A DNA stretch of 64,000 bases from positions 9,982,001 to 10,046,000 of the forward strand of contig NC_088317.1 in the NCBI RefSeq assembly GCF_910592395.1. Reading direction: 5' to 3'. Positions 22,901 to 34,327 of this stretch are shown in pieces; positions within the stretch are counted from its first letter, which is position 1; the number at the start of each line of letters is the position of its first letter. The DNA is from Lineus longissimus. Its lineage: Eukaryota; Nemertea; Pilidiophora; Heteronemertea; Lineidae. Below the pieces are notes generated by a model. The model was not told the origin of the DNA and searched no databases. It saw only the letters and a list, made by a program, of their open reading frames with translations. A program made the translations under genes and the position numbers.

Positions 22901-23480
22901 TTCCAAGGGATCCAATGAATATGCCTGGGTGTATCGAGGACTGACAATCAGTAATGGTTGGTATGCCTGTTATATACTGTGGAGACGCTAAAGTCGGTTG
23001 AAGAGTGCCTGTTGAAAAAGTCTTAATTACGTGTAATATGCCTACTGGACCAAAACCGGCTTAATAGAGTTGACACAGTATATAGCAGAGCTAGTAACTT
23101 CGATGATTCTAGTTACCACCAAAACCTCCGAATGGTAATTATATGTTCTTCACACTGATGCCCCCCCCCCCTTCCCCACGGCAGCCAATCTCTCTTAGTT
23201 TGGCATAGACATACACAGTGGTTAAAATAAGAACTGGCAACTACAAATAATGCCACCTGGTGTCAGATCCTAGCTATCGCCGTGACCTTTGGACCCCCTT
23301 CCGATGGCTTGGTTGCAAATCACAATATAATGTATACATTTTAACTAAATATCACAGCAATACAATCAAATAGTATCAAATAAGCCTGAAAGCGTTCACT
23401 AAATATAAAACTTTAAACATTTTATAATTCTCCCCCCCCCCCACCATCCAGCAATGTGATATGAAGACGGGTTACATTTA
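19995..23480. other. part of the large SET-gene intron; nothing recognised
   Basis: No coding region, RNA gene or clear element could be supported. Poly-C runs occur near 21737 and 23161. Short frames on both strands lack motifs. It lies between the SET exon at 19826 and the kinase frame. Confidence 0.45.
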
Positions 23481-24560
23481 TCAAGCAGTAAGCAAACTTC
23501 TGAGCATAGTGGCCACGGTATCGGCACTTGGGCGCCTCCCAACAATATGATTACGGCAGGAACTGGATATGGAGGCGAGTGGGGCAATCTTGCAATGACA
23601 ACCAACTGATCTGATCAGTCGTCCAAAAGAATACACATCTGACAATGTAGTCTGGGGCTGTCCATTACCCTCGCGTAATTCCCAAGCAATGTGATTATGT
23701 TTCTCTCTGTACATTTTTCTTTGGCAATCTGTAAGGAAATATCTCCTCGGGTTGGACTGCAGTGTTGCACACCCAAAATCAATGATCTTAATTCCTGGCA
23801 CACCAGAACGTTGAGTAACCAAAACGTTGTTTTCATGGAGATCATTATGAATGATACCTTTACTATGGATAAAAGCTAGGCCATCACCAACCTCTGCAAG
23901 TACATTCACCCATATCTCGAAAGTGAAAGAATGCTTTTTTAGATGATAATTCAGTGTGCAATTTTCTATTGAAACTAATTCAATGACGATAGCATTCGCC
24001 CCCATCATCCCGTACAAATAGGGTATAGCTGCGTGCCCCCCTTGCAGATGATGAAGCACTTTCGCCTCTTTCAGGAGATCTCCCGACTTTGCCCGTTTTA
24101 CAGCAACAAGTGGTCCCCCAGCAATAAACAAGCACTTGGCAATGAATACCTTGCCATACGCTCCAGCCCACTGCGAATATTTAACATCTACAAGAGTGCT
24201 AGAAATCTGCCGAGGGGATGTCAGGATAACTTTATGTATGGCAGATTCTGCGTCTTTACGACTCCTTTCATGCTTTTGATTGACAGCCGTAGTTGCTGTG
24301 AGAATACTGAACTTCGGATGGGAGTGGAATGATGACGATCGTAAATCTAGTGTTTTGCAATTACCATAACTAATGGCATTTGAAAATGAAGCATTAACAC
24401 TTGCGGGCTTGGCTTGAGGGACTGAGCATGTTGTCTTGAATTTAAATTCTAGTTCATGATTTTTGAGCAAAATATCTTCGATAAGTTTTTGTTTGCGTCT
24501 ATTGCGATTCACACGTTGGCGTTTGTTTGCTCTGGCCTTTCTCGATCGACGATTTTCCAT
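23481..24560 (-). CDS. protein kinase, single-exon frame within the SET-gene intron
   Basis: A 359-residue frame from the first ATG (24560). Residues 1-25 are strongly basic (RRSRKARANKRQRVNRNRRK), probably a nuclear-localisation type tail. The kinase domain covers about 125-355. The glycine loop is degenerate (WAGAYGKV, about 131-138). The ATP-binding Lys lies in VAVKRA (about 155) and the helix-C Glu in LLKEAKVL (about 165). The catalytic loop is HNDLHENNVL (about 238; Asn replaces the usual Arg of HRD), metal-binding is IDFGCA (about 261), and SDVYSFG (about 308) is the helix-F Asp block. All phosphotransfer residues are present, so it is probably active. The frame stays open upstream to an excellent acceptor (TTTTCTGTCTGTTGCAG, exon from 24586), so the ATG may not be the true start. 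It could be a nested gene, a retrogene, or an alternative 3' exon. Confidence 0.8.
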   Translation of the reverse strand: MENRRSRKARANKRQRVNRNRRKQKLIEDILLKNHELEFKFKTTCSVPQAKPASVNASFSNAISYGNCKTLDLRSSSFHSHPKFSILTATTAVNQKHERSRKDAESAIHKVILTSPRQISSTLVDVKYSQWAGAYGKVFIAKCLFIAGGPLVAVKRAKSGDLLKEAKVLHHLQGGHAAIPYLYGMMGANAIVIELVSIENCTLNYHLKKHSFTFEIWVNVLAEVGDGLAFIHSKGIIHNDLHENNVLVTQRSGVPGIKIIDFGCATLQSNPRRYFLTDCQRKMYREKHNHIAWELREGNGQPQTTLSDVYSFGRLIRSVGCHCKIAPLASISSSCRNHIVGRRPSADTVATMLRSLLTA

Positions 24561-24586
24561 GTTATTTGAACGGATCCCCAATTTCC

Positions 24587-24926
24587 CTGCAACAGACAGA
24601 AAACACCTTGTTCGATACCTGAATCTTACATCACACTCACAGAGTTTTCAAAACACCGCCTATCAGAATGACCCCATATTACCTTGAATTAAATGTTATT
24701 TCCTGGCGACCTTAGTGAGAGGTTCTTGTACATGCTACCTGGATGAGTCATCACCTCAACCCAGGGTTCGAAAGTTGGGCCTTTAAAGGGGCACCTGGAG
24801 TATAGGGTGGGAGGAGATGGTAACATGCAAATGTCTGCCAGTTACCATCATGTGAAGAGCTCCTGGACTTTGAACAATGTTTTCCAAAGTTTCCAAAGCA
24901 TAATCTGATCAGATTTGATTGAAATT
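24587..24926. other. no gene recognised; flank of the BEL insertion
   Basis: Intronic sequence between the kinase acceptor and the outer 5' LTR. Its last five bases, AAATT (24922-24926), form the left target duplication of the outer BEL element. Confidence 0.6.
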
Positions 24927-25198
24927 TGTCAGATATTGCATATGGTACCACCCAGAGCTTCGTTGCCAGAATCTACATCTGTTTTAGATTAACCCGGGGC
25001 CACGGGTAGCGCTAGATTAGGACTTTCTCACGTTCGCAGTTTGCTTTGATGTCTGTAATATGCCACATTTGTGGGAAAATAAAGATATGATGATTCAGTT
25101 GTTAGTATGAAACCATCGTGTTTAGTTCGCCATCAGATCTGCGATCGCTGCAACTCCCATTTAGTAAATGTGTAGGAATCATCTTGCCATTTATGACA
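24927..25198 (+). mobile_element. outer BEL/Pao element: full-length LTR at the 5' side (solo-LTR-like)
   Basis: A 272-bp LTR, TGTCAGATATTG...TTTATGACA, identical by eye to 37989-38260. AAATT precedes it (24922-24926) and also follows it (25199-25203), so this copy looks like a completed solo LTR with its own target duplication. It should have led directly into the primer-binding site but does not. See the duplicated flank and the partial LTR that follow. Confidence 0.9.
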
Positions 25199-25358
25199 AA
25201 ATTCGTCATGTAAACTGATGAATATTATAGAAAGCCAAGGTATGAAAATCAACTTTAAGAAATATCTATGTAATGAGATCATAGAACATTTTTATGTGTC
25301 ACTGGTACAAACTGTGAAGTTGAATTTCCAACCTTTTTAATCTGATTGGCTAGTAACT
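25199..25358 (+). repeat. 160-bp copy of the element's right flanking DNA
   Basis: Identical by eye to 38261-38420, the genomic DNA right of the 3' LTR. It begins with the target duplication AAATT. Its presence between two LTR pieces at the 5' end shows a rearrangement or an assembly join, not normal element structure. Confidence 0.85.
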
Positions 25359-25360
25359 CC

Positions 25361-25413
25361 CGCTGCAACTCCCATTTAGTAAATGTGTAGGAATCATCTT
25401 GCCATTTATGACA
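25361..25413 (+). mobile_element. partial LTR (last 53 bp) leading into the outer element
   Basis: Identical to the last 53 bases of the 272-bp LTR (25146-25198). It ends in GACA and is followed directly by the primer-binding site at 25414. It joins the flank copy through CC. This is what remains of the 5' LTR that belongs to the internal region. Confidence 0.85.
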
Positions 25414-25432
25414 TGGTGCCGTGACCAGGATT
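25414..25432 (+). other. primer-binding site, probably tRNA-His
   Basis: TGGTGCCGTGACCAGGATT directly follows the LTR end. It is complementary to the 3' end of metazoan tRNA-His (CCA tail plus the acceptor stem with ...GTCACGGCA), apart from two positions. BEL elements prime minus-strand DNA synthesis from such sites. Confidence 0.65.
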
Positions 25433-25490
25433 ACACGCAACGACTACAACACAACGCAACGAGTACAACACAACGCAACGAGTAACCACG

Positions 25491-27883
25491 ATGTCCAAAA
25501 AGCAAGCTAAGGACTTTAAAAAAGGCGTTCTCGCCTTACAACAAAAAAGGGATGTCCGGCTCAGAACCTTAGACACGGAATTCGGGACTGCAACGGCAGT
25601 TCTCGAAAACGCAGATATCAGCGAAGATGATATTGCCGAAGTGGAGGGACATCTCGAGGAGATGAACGATCTGTACCAGACGATACTTGAAATGAACGAA
25701 CAAATTGAGAAGCAACTAACCGACCTGAAAGATAGTGACGCCATCGACAAGGAAATTACCGACAGCAGCGCAATTCACAGTCAAAGTAGAATAAAACTGC
25801 TGAAGGTCAAGAATTCGTTAGCTCGACAAACAAAACGGAATACGACTTCGAGCCCAGATGTCACAACCGAAAGAAGGAAGAATAAGACCGCCCAGTTGCC
25901 GAAGCTAAAATTACCGATATTTGACGGTAAATTCACGGCGTGGACAGCATTCTGGGACGCCATCGAGGCTGACGTCAATAAAGGAGACATACGCGGACAT
26001 TACAAAATTCAATTACATAATAGGACAACTCACAGGGAACGCCAAGGACTACACCCGTCCGGAGAAAATCTACCAGCTCTCATCCAACTATTGAAAGACA
26101 GATTCGGTCAACCAAGGAAAATAACGAGAGCTCACGTCTACAACCTCCTTGATATAACTCCGCCAGGGGGTCACTACGCCAGCCTCCGGGAATTTCACGA
26201 CAAGATTCTTGGTGACATACGGTCACTTGAAAATATGGATGTATCAATAGAACAATGTGCAACCTTTATAGTTCCTGTCATTGAAAGAAAATTACCAAAA
26301 TTTCTGCGCGAGAAAATCGGTACCGCCGGTCAAGGAGACCGTTTCCAGGTTAAAATATTCATGGATCGATTCACTGAGGAATTAGAGAATATAAGCGAAA
26401 GAATGGATACACCAACGACAGCAACGCAGCAGAGGAATAATTCTCACGCAGGAAATAACAGGATCTCCGTGGAATCGTTCGTGAGTGTGCCGAATACTAC
26501 TTATACTAAACCACCGCCGCAAAACTACAACCGACCAAAAGTGTGCCCTTTCTGTGCAGGACCGCATAACCCTTTCGAGTGCAAACTACCAGCGCATGAA
26601 AAGTTCATTGCCGTGCGTCAACATAAACTTTGCTCCAACTGCCTCGGACCGCATTTCTACCGGGAATGTCAAAATCAAAAAAGATGCCGCACATGCGACC
26701 GGTTTCATCACACCAGTCTGCATGATTATTTCGCCAATTCATCCAGAATAAACCCGCCTCGAAATAATTCTCAACAACACGCAACTAGTGGCTGTGCCAT
26801 TGCGCCACAAAGTCATTGTACCGTTACCGTTAGAAAGGAACAACCGCCAATCGCAAACCCACTGGATACCGAAAATACACATGCCATCCCAAGTGAGACT
26901 CAAAACCAGGAAAAGTCCAAACCCAAAGAACAGGAAATGGATATCATCCTACTCGAAACCGGGAAAGTCAAACTCCTAAATGACGACAAAGAAACCATCG
27001 CCGGTGTCCTCATCGATAGAGGAAGTATGGTAACTTACATCAGCAAGGAAGCCGCTACAAGGTTAGGATTGAAACCCCACCGTAAAAGACCGCTAAATGT
27101 GAATGGATTCGCCGGACACGTCACCAAACGCATCTATGACGCAGCCTACGTCAACGTTAAAACAAATGACGGAATTCAAACCATCGAGGCCCTCATATCA
27201 GACGATGAAATCGTGAAACCCATCACTCAGATAGGCTGGGACGCCTGCCAGGAGTATAATTATATTGCTGGGCTTGATTTAGCCAATGATTTCTCAGATA
27301 GGGCCCTGACTATCGATTTAATGTTAGGAGTTGATTTCGCATTCGAATTCCTCGAAAACCGCATGGTAAAAGAAGACGGTCCGACTGTCCAGTTCAGTAA
27401 TATAGGATGCTTCGTCTCTGGACCGCTGAGGCCAAAAATGACACCCACCATTATCACCACTGCTTCAAGTGAAGCTACACCTCATAAGGTAGCGATCCAG
27501 GATAACGAACTTGCCTTTTTAGAATCATACCTACAAGCCAATGCCTTGCATACCAGTGACGTCACCGACACGGAATACGACCAAAAGTTCAAAGACGAAT
27601 ACCTGAGCAAAATACAATACAAGGATAGCCAATATTACGTGCCCCTGCCATGGAGGACAGACCATCCTGAGCTGCCCAACAATCTGGAAACCTGCAAATC
27701 GAGAATAAAACAAGTCATGGGAAGATTGCGTAAGTTAGATTTAATTGATGCCTACGTCAATGTCATGCGTGAAAACATAGAGAAAGACTTTGTGTCTGAA
27801 ATCTCCCATGAGTCTACAGCTGACACCGAAGGTTACTACGTCCCTCACTTCCCAGTCCTACGAGACAGTGAGACCACACCCGT
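25491..27883 (+). pseudogene. outer BEL/Pao gag-pol, 5' part (interrupted by a second BEL element)
   Basis: The open frame starts at ATG 25491 and runs through gag, protease and the start of reverse transcriptase. Visible parts are a coiled N-terminus, a conserved KLPKLKLPIFDGKFTAW box, and Cys/His clusters CPFCAGPHNPFEC and CSNCLGPHFYREC (nucleocapsid-type knuckles). An aspartic protease motif (GVLIDRGSMVTYIS) follows, then the linker FKDEYLSKIQY...VPLPWR and VPHFPVLRDSETTPV, which enters RT. Around 26000-26060 two compensating indels shift about 17 codons relative to the inner element. Coding stops at the inner LTR (27884); the frame runs on to 28304 only through LTR sequence. The remainder of pol resumes at 34627-34632. 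Confidence 0.85.
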
Positions 27884-28182
27884 TGTCGGGAATTGTCATC
27901 CCGAATATACTAAAGTACATCAAGTGTCAATTCAGCCCACGCTAGGTCCTGGCGACTGGTACAGAAGACATCCGTTTCTGGTACATTTCACCAATCTAGG
28001 GATGGTCACTCGGGTTCTGTTTATCTTAAAGGCCTTCCCACACCAAGAAACAGGAAGTGACTCATGCTTTCTTCAGAAGCCAAGGTTTGGCAAGATTAGT
28101 ATTATAGCAAATAAAGTTAGTTCTCTGATGGTAACCAAAGAGTTTGCCTCGTTCTATAGCATCATATCCCCAAACTTCCACA
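27884..28182 (+). mobile_element. inner BEL/Pao element: 5' LTR
   Basis: A 299-bp LTR (TGTCGGGAATTG...CTTCCACA) with TG/CA ends. It is identical by eye to the 3' LTR at 34328-34626. The 5-bp target duplication CCCGT lies at 27879-27883 and 34627-34631. Removing the inner element with one CCCGT restores the outer RT codons ([10 protein letters not shown]), which proves the nesting. Confidence 0.95.
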
Positions 28183-28203
28183 TGGTGTCGTTGGTCCAGG
28201 ATT
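28183..28203 (+). other. inner element primer-binding site (tRNA not identified)
   Basis: TGGTGTCGTTGGTCCAGGAT starts directly after the LTR. It resembles the outer element's site (TGGTG.CGT...AGGATT) with a 2-base insertion and changes, so it may be a diverged tRNA-His site. The primer cannot be named with confidence. Confidence 0.45.
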
Positions 28204-28348
28204 TTTGGGTTTTGCAACACGGAATACGGAATACGGAATACACAACGCAATACTCCGGACGGAATTTACGGCGACAAATTCGCGGATTACGGAATAAACA
28301 CTGATACGGGCATCAAGTTTATTACGGACAATTGAATTTCAACTCGGC

Positions 28349-31300
28349 ATGGCAGACGAGAACGAAGAGAACGAAACCATGGAAACGGCGGAAACGGTTC
28401 CAAGGGAGAAAACTCCTGAGGAAATAGCGGACTTGAATCGCAAGTATAATAAACGTAAGGCTCTAATCAAGGCCTTTGATCGTGAATTCGAGGGGGTTGA
28501 GGACATTCTCTCCAAAGAAACCCCTAACAAGGCGGAACAAATTCTGGCAGAGGCCAGTCTTGAAGAACTTAAGAACATATTCGACAACGAATATGAATTA
28601 AATAACGATATCGAAGCGGAACTCGATGGCGGCGAATTCATCATTGAAATGGATAACATTATCGTGCGGCGGAGTCATGAGCGAAGACGTCTCATGCGTG
28701 TAAAACTGTTCGTTGAGGATTTCAAGGAGCACGCAAAAGCGGAAACAAAGAGGGAGAAACGGGACGGCACACCTTCGTCGGCAAAAACGGCAAGGTTGCC
28801 AAAACTAAGGCTTCCCATATTTGATGGGACATTCACAAAATGGACAGCCTTCTGGGAGACAATGGAAGCAGACGTGATAAACGGTAACTTTTCGGATATT
28901 ACAAAATTTAGTTATATCCTAGGGCAATTAAAGGGACCAGCGCTGGATGCGGTCACAGGCATCCACGCGACGGGAGATAACCTCGAGACGCTGACGACAA
29001 CACTAAAGGAGAGGTTCGGGCAACAACGGAAAATTGTCCGAGCTCACGTGTGCAGCATTTTCGACTTGGAGCCACCCGGACATAGCTACGCAGCACTGAG
29101 CCAGTTCTACAACCACGTCATGGGAGACATCAGATCGCTCAACAACCTGGGCATCGACACGGAAGAATGTGCGGCGTTCATCATCCCAACGATGGAGAGG
29201 AAGCTGCCGAGACAGTTCCAGGACAAGATGGGGACCAGCGGACAGGACGGAGCCTTCAACCTGAAGGCGTTTTTAGAAACTTTCGTAAAGCACCTGAACA
29301 ATCTAGGAGAACGTTTCAGTAGTGAAAATCGCGAGAAAACCAAACCCGCTGAAAGTGCGAACCGGAAACCCATCTCTGCCGCAACCTTAGTGTCCAACAA
29401 CGGGACAAAACCAAAATCATGCGTGTTCTGCGATGGAGACCATTTTCCATCAAATTGTACAAAGGGTGATTCGGATCGATTCGCGGTGGTCAAAGCCAAG
29501 CGCTTATGTTTCAATTGTCTCCGACCGCACTCTGCCAGGAATTGCAGCAATCGCAAAAATTGCAACGTCTGTAATCGCAGACATCATTCATCTCTGCATA
29601 ATCACTTTGCTCAACATTTTGGCGCGACGAATGCTGGTGAACAGCAAGGCGGTTCTAGTACTACTCAAACATGTGCGATACCGCGTGAAAAATCACGGTG
29701 TCCAGTAGGCCTATCCGGTGCAGGCCTATGCGACAAATCAGAGTCGGGAAGTGTCGTAAAATTAGAATCCAATAAGTTGGATAGGCCTAACGGATCGGAA
29801 CGCAAAACTAGGCCTATAGATCCTGCTGCTGTAGCAGCTGAGACGGCAGAAAACAACAAAATTGTTTTGTTGGAAACGGGTCGTGTCACCTTAGAAAATG
29901 GTGATGCACAAATTAAGGCAGGGGTACTCATAGATCGGGGCAGCATGCTGTCATACATTCGCAAAGATACGGCTGTAAAATTAAAACTCCAGCCACACGG
30001 TAAGCAGTACCTAAATGTCAACGGTTTCGGGGGTCATGTAAGCAAACGGTGCTACGACATGGCATCGGTTAATGTAGCTACTAATGAAGGGCCGAAGGTC
30101 ATGGATGTCTTAATCACAGATGAAATTGTGAAGCCGATAAACCAAAGCGGATGGAAAAAATGTTTGAATCATGATTACATAAAGGAATTACCCCTAGCGG
30201 ACAATCTTGGTGCCAAAACTGGCAAATTAACCATAGATTTACTCATAGGATGCGATAGTGCATATTTGTTCTTGGAAAATCGCATTATCACGGGAAAACG
30301 TGGTCCCACTATACAGTTTTCAAACATCGGTTGTTTCTTGTCAGGCCCATTAGAAATAATCCAAGGGGATAGCGCTGATGCCACGACCGCCGTGGTCGGC
30401 CAAGGTGATAACGAAAGTGAGGATCGGGAGGCGGAATTGTTGAAAACTTACATGGAATCAATAACGGTCAAAAATGACGAAGGAAGCGATGGTAAGTACG
30501 ATGATCAATTCCTCTCAAACTACCTTGATAAAATGCAATTCAAAGAAGGTCATTATTATGCTCCACTCCCCTGGAAAGATGACTACCCGGAGTTAAAAAC
30601 CAACGTGGACGCCTGTAGGTCCCGCCTCAATCAGGTTACATCTAGGCTTAGAAAATTGAATCTTGCTGATCAATACATGAAAGTAATGCAAGAAAATCTT
30701 GATAAGGGGTATGTCTCAGAGATCAGTGATGCACAGGCCTTAAAAGAATCAGATTGTCACTTCATGCCACATTTTCCGGTATTGAGAGAAAGCGCAACCA
30801 CTCCTGTTAGAATAGTGTTCGATGCTAGTTGTGGTTCGCCATCATTAAATGATTGTTTACACGGTGGGCCAAATATGACACAAGATCTGGTAAGGTTGTT
30901 GATGTTATTTCGGACGGGAAAGTATGCTATCAGTGCAGATCTGGCCCGGGCTTTCTTATCGGTTAGGTTGCTCGAGTCGGACCGGAAGTATGTGCGTTTT
31001 TTGTGGTACAAAGACAACGACATGACGAAAGAAGTTGTGCCGTATACCTGCAACACAGTCATCTTTGGTAATGTCAGTAGCCCATTTGCCTTGGCAGTCA
31101 CCTTGCATAAACATCTGACTCAGTACAACACACCTGTATCACTAGACATGTTGGCAAAGACATACGTTGATAATTTGTTGTCAGGGGTCGGCTCAGAATC
31201 GGAAGCCTTGAAGTATTGCCATGAAGCTAGAGAAATCATGTCTTCGGCAGCTTTTGACTTACGGCAATGGGCCACAAACTCGGAAAAACTGAATGAGAAA

Positions 31301-33861
31301 ATACACGAAGACGGTACAAATGCAAAAGCAGGTCCACAAAATGTCCTTGGCTTAAAATGGCATTGTGTCAGGGATGAGCTTTCGGTTAGCGAGAAACGAT
31401 TTGAAAAGGACAAGGTCCACACAAAAAGAACGGTAGTCTCAGAGACTTCTTCGATTTTCGATCCTCTTGGTCTTGTGGGTCCAATGGTTGTGCCAGCTAA
31501 AGCGTTCGCAAACAAACTGTGGGTTGAGAGTAAGTCTTGGGACGAGCATCTGACTGAGGATCAGAAACATGAGTGGAATGACATTCGGGTGTCATTACAA
31601 AGAGCGGATGAGATGAAATTTCCAAGATGGTTGAATCTTGAATCAGATAATCAGTTGGAAATCATTGTGTTTTGTGATGCATGCCCAACTACGGCAATCG
31701 GGTGTGTAGCATATGGTAAGCAAGGCAACCGGGTCACATTGCTGGGTTCTAAGAACAAGGTGGTATCGCAGAAAAACAACAATCTGACGGTACCAAAATT
31801 AGAATTGCAGGTATGGTGATGGGAGCCCAATACGCAGATTACTTGGTCAACACATACAGGGACACTTACGCAGGAGTAAACGTAACTCTCCTCACTGATT
31901 CGGAGATAGCCTTGTATTGGGTGAAATCTGACAAAAAGTTGCAGCAATTTGTCAAAAATCGGGTTGACCTGATCAGAAAGCTCACAAAGGTCGAGCAATG
32001 GTTTCACGTCAGAACGGCTGACAACATTGCTGACATAATATCACGGGGTACAACACTCCAGGGACTGGGGAGCTCTGTTTGGTTACAGGGACCCAAGTGG
32101 TTAAAAGACGACAGCATCACTTGGCCAATCAATCCCCTAAATGATCACAAAATTGAGACAGTGTTGGTAGGGAGTGTAGAGGTGGAAAATGAATTTCTTC
32201 CAAAAAACACTAGGGTAGGCCTAACACAAATCATGGATGTCCAACGCTACAGCTCCTACACCAAACTGTTAAAAGTGACCTCATTGGTCACCCGAGCTTT
32301 CAAACGTGGAATTCAGGCCAAGAGCAAAATTTCAGCGGACGACATGCACGCCGCGGAACAACTATGGATTCGTAGCACTCAACAAGAGGGGTACAGCGAT
32401 GTTCTGACTTATCTACGGGCAGAGAAAGCAAAGAAGCGAAAGCTTCCCAAGCGACCACCATTGGTCAATCAACTAGGCCTATTTCTCGCAGACGATGGCA
32501 TGATTCACTGCGGGGGGAGGGTGCGTAACGCAAATGTCGAATTGGACAGGAAGTTTCCGATTCTACTTTCAAAAACTAGCTTTTTGTCAACGCTGATCAT
32601 CCGGGATGCGCACCAACGTATAGTGCATTATGGTACTGGGGCAACAATGTGTGAACTCCGGAAAAAATTCTGGATCACATCCATGCGTTCTACAGTTCGT
32701 CAAGTTGTCAAACGTTGCGTAATCTGTAAGGTTGTAGCTGGAAGACCTTACTTGACACCACTGGCACCAGAGTTACCTGAGTTTCGGTTAAATGAACTAA
32801 CCGCATTTAGAGCATCAGCAGTAGACTTTACAGGTCATATTTACGTTCGCAATAGGCCCACAAACAAGGTACAGAAGGTCTATGTAGCATTATTCTGTTG
32901 TCTGACAACTAGAGCGGTTCAATTAGAAGTAGTCCCAGACATGACGGTTGAGTCATACTTGCGTGCCTTCAGACGGTTCACATCAAACTGTTCGACACCT
33001 AAACTTGTCTACTCGGATAACGCCAAAACCTTTAAGGGCGCAGAAACAGAAATCAAACGGTTGTTAGCTAACGTGAGTGGTGAAAGAGTTCAGAATCACC
33101 TTACTAGAAACGGCATCTCTTTCAAATATATACCGGTGCAGGCTAGTTGGTTTGGAGGTGTGTATGAACGCCTTATCGGGGTAGTAAAAAGCGCCATCAA
33201 GAAGACGCTTGGTAAGGCTCTGGTTGACAGTGATGAATTAAACACCATGGTTAAAGAAATACAACAAGTTGTAAACAACAGACCGCTAACATATATGTCG
33301 TCGGAGCCAACTGAATTAGGTTTACACGCGATCACTCCGAATCACCTAATTTTCGGTAGAGATATGGATCTCTTACCTCACCAAGAGGTAGAAAACGCAG
33401 AGTTCGATCCAACATATGACTGGAAAACCGCACTGGAAAAAATGGCACACCACAGATGCGTATTGATCAATCATTTTCGGAAACGTTTTTATGACGAGTA
33501 CGTGGCCGTGTTACGGGAACGTCACATGTACGAAGTAAGTAAACAGAACGCCACAGCAGACACAATACGCTGTGGGGACGTGGTCTTGGTTCATGATAAG
33601 GATGAACGTCGGATTAACTGGAAATTAGGAAAGATCGAAAGTTTGAATACCGGCAAAGATGGGTTGACGCGTTCCGCAACTGTGCGCACAACATCGGGTA
33701 GATCAAACCGTGCGATTGGAAAATTATATCCCCTGGAATTGCATGTTGGTCCAGAGGAAGTGCCGCCAAAGGCGGGAAATCACGTAAACGAAGGTACGCG
33801 ACCGCAGCGCGCAGCTGCGAAACTCGCACGTGAACGGATACAGAGACAATCTCAAGACTAA
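28349..33861 (+). pseudogene. inner BEL/Pao gag-pol polyprotein, one frameshift
   Basis: About 1,837 codons in two overlapping frames (28349-31819 and 31813-33861). In order: gag with LPKLRLPIFDGTFTKW; zinc knuckles (CVFCDGDHFPSNC, CFNCLRPHSARNC); protease (GVLIDRGSMLSYI); RT with [12 protein letters not shown], an IFGNVSSPFALAVTL block and TYVDNLLSGV in the YxDD position; RNase H (IVFCDACPTTAIGC, LTDSEIALYW, IADIISRG). Integrase follows with an HHCC zinc site (HQRIVHYG, CVICK) and the D,D-35-E triad in SAVDFTGHIY, LVYSDNAKTF and SWFGGVYERL. A chromodomain-free C-terminal tail completes pol. One base is missing near 31813-31818, in RNase H after KLEL. Otherwise the element looks intact, and with identical LTRs it is very young. 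The frameshift may be a real mutation or a sequencing error. Confidence 0.9.
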
Positions 33862-34327
33862 GAGAATTCTCTCAAAAACTTTGTGTGAACTATATGCATG
33901 ATAAAAGGCACTTGTTATTAACATTTGGTTTAGGTTTCAGTAAAGGTTGATCGGAAATCATTCATATCGGAACTTAGTTGAGTTTAGTTTGAAGTCATCA
34001 CATTACCTTTAAGTGTATACTCATTCGTTGTTGATGTTTAGACACACGACTAGTAATTTCTCGGAATAACCAAGATTCGGATAATTGTCAATCGTGACAT
34101 TGTTTACAGTAAGATGGTTATAATTATATCGAGTTCACGTTCTTTGTCGTGTAGACAATATTCTTTCTGATGGCTGATTACATTACAAGTTTAACTTCAA
34201 GGATGTCAAGTTGACATCATCTGTTGATGGATTTGTCTACTTTTAAAGGTACAAGTTTCTAGAGTTTTAATTAGTATGCATGTTTTTTAGGTTTCACTTG
34301 CATTTACTGTTTCTTGGCCGCGGGGAA
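33862..34327 (+). mobile_element. inner BEL 3' untranslated region and polypurine tract
   Basis: Non-coding A/T-rich sequence between the pol stop and the 3' LTR. The last bases (about 34316-34327, GGCCGCGGGGAA) form the polypurine-type plus-strand primer directly before the LTR. No envelope gene is present; some BEL relatives have one, this one does not. Confidence 0.75.

Noticed and set aside
27884-28304. Extension of the outer BEL protein after 27883
   Set aside because: This part is translated LTR and leader sequence of the inner element.
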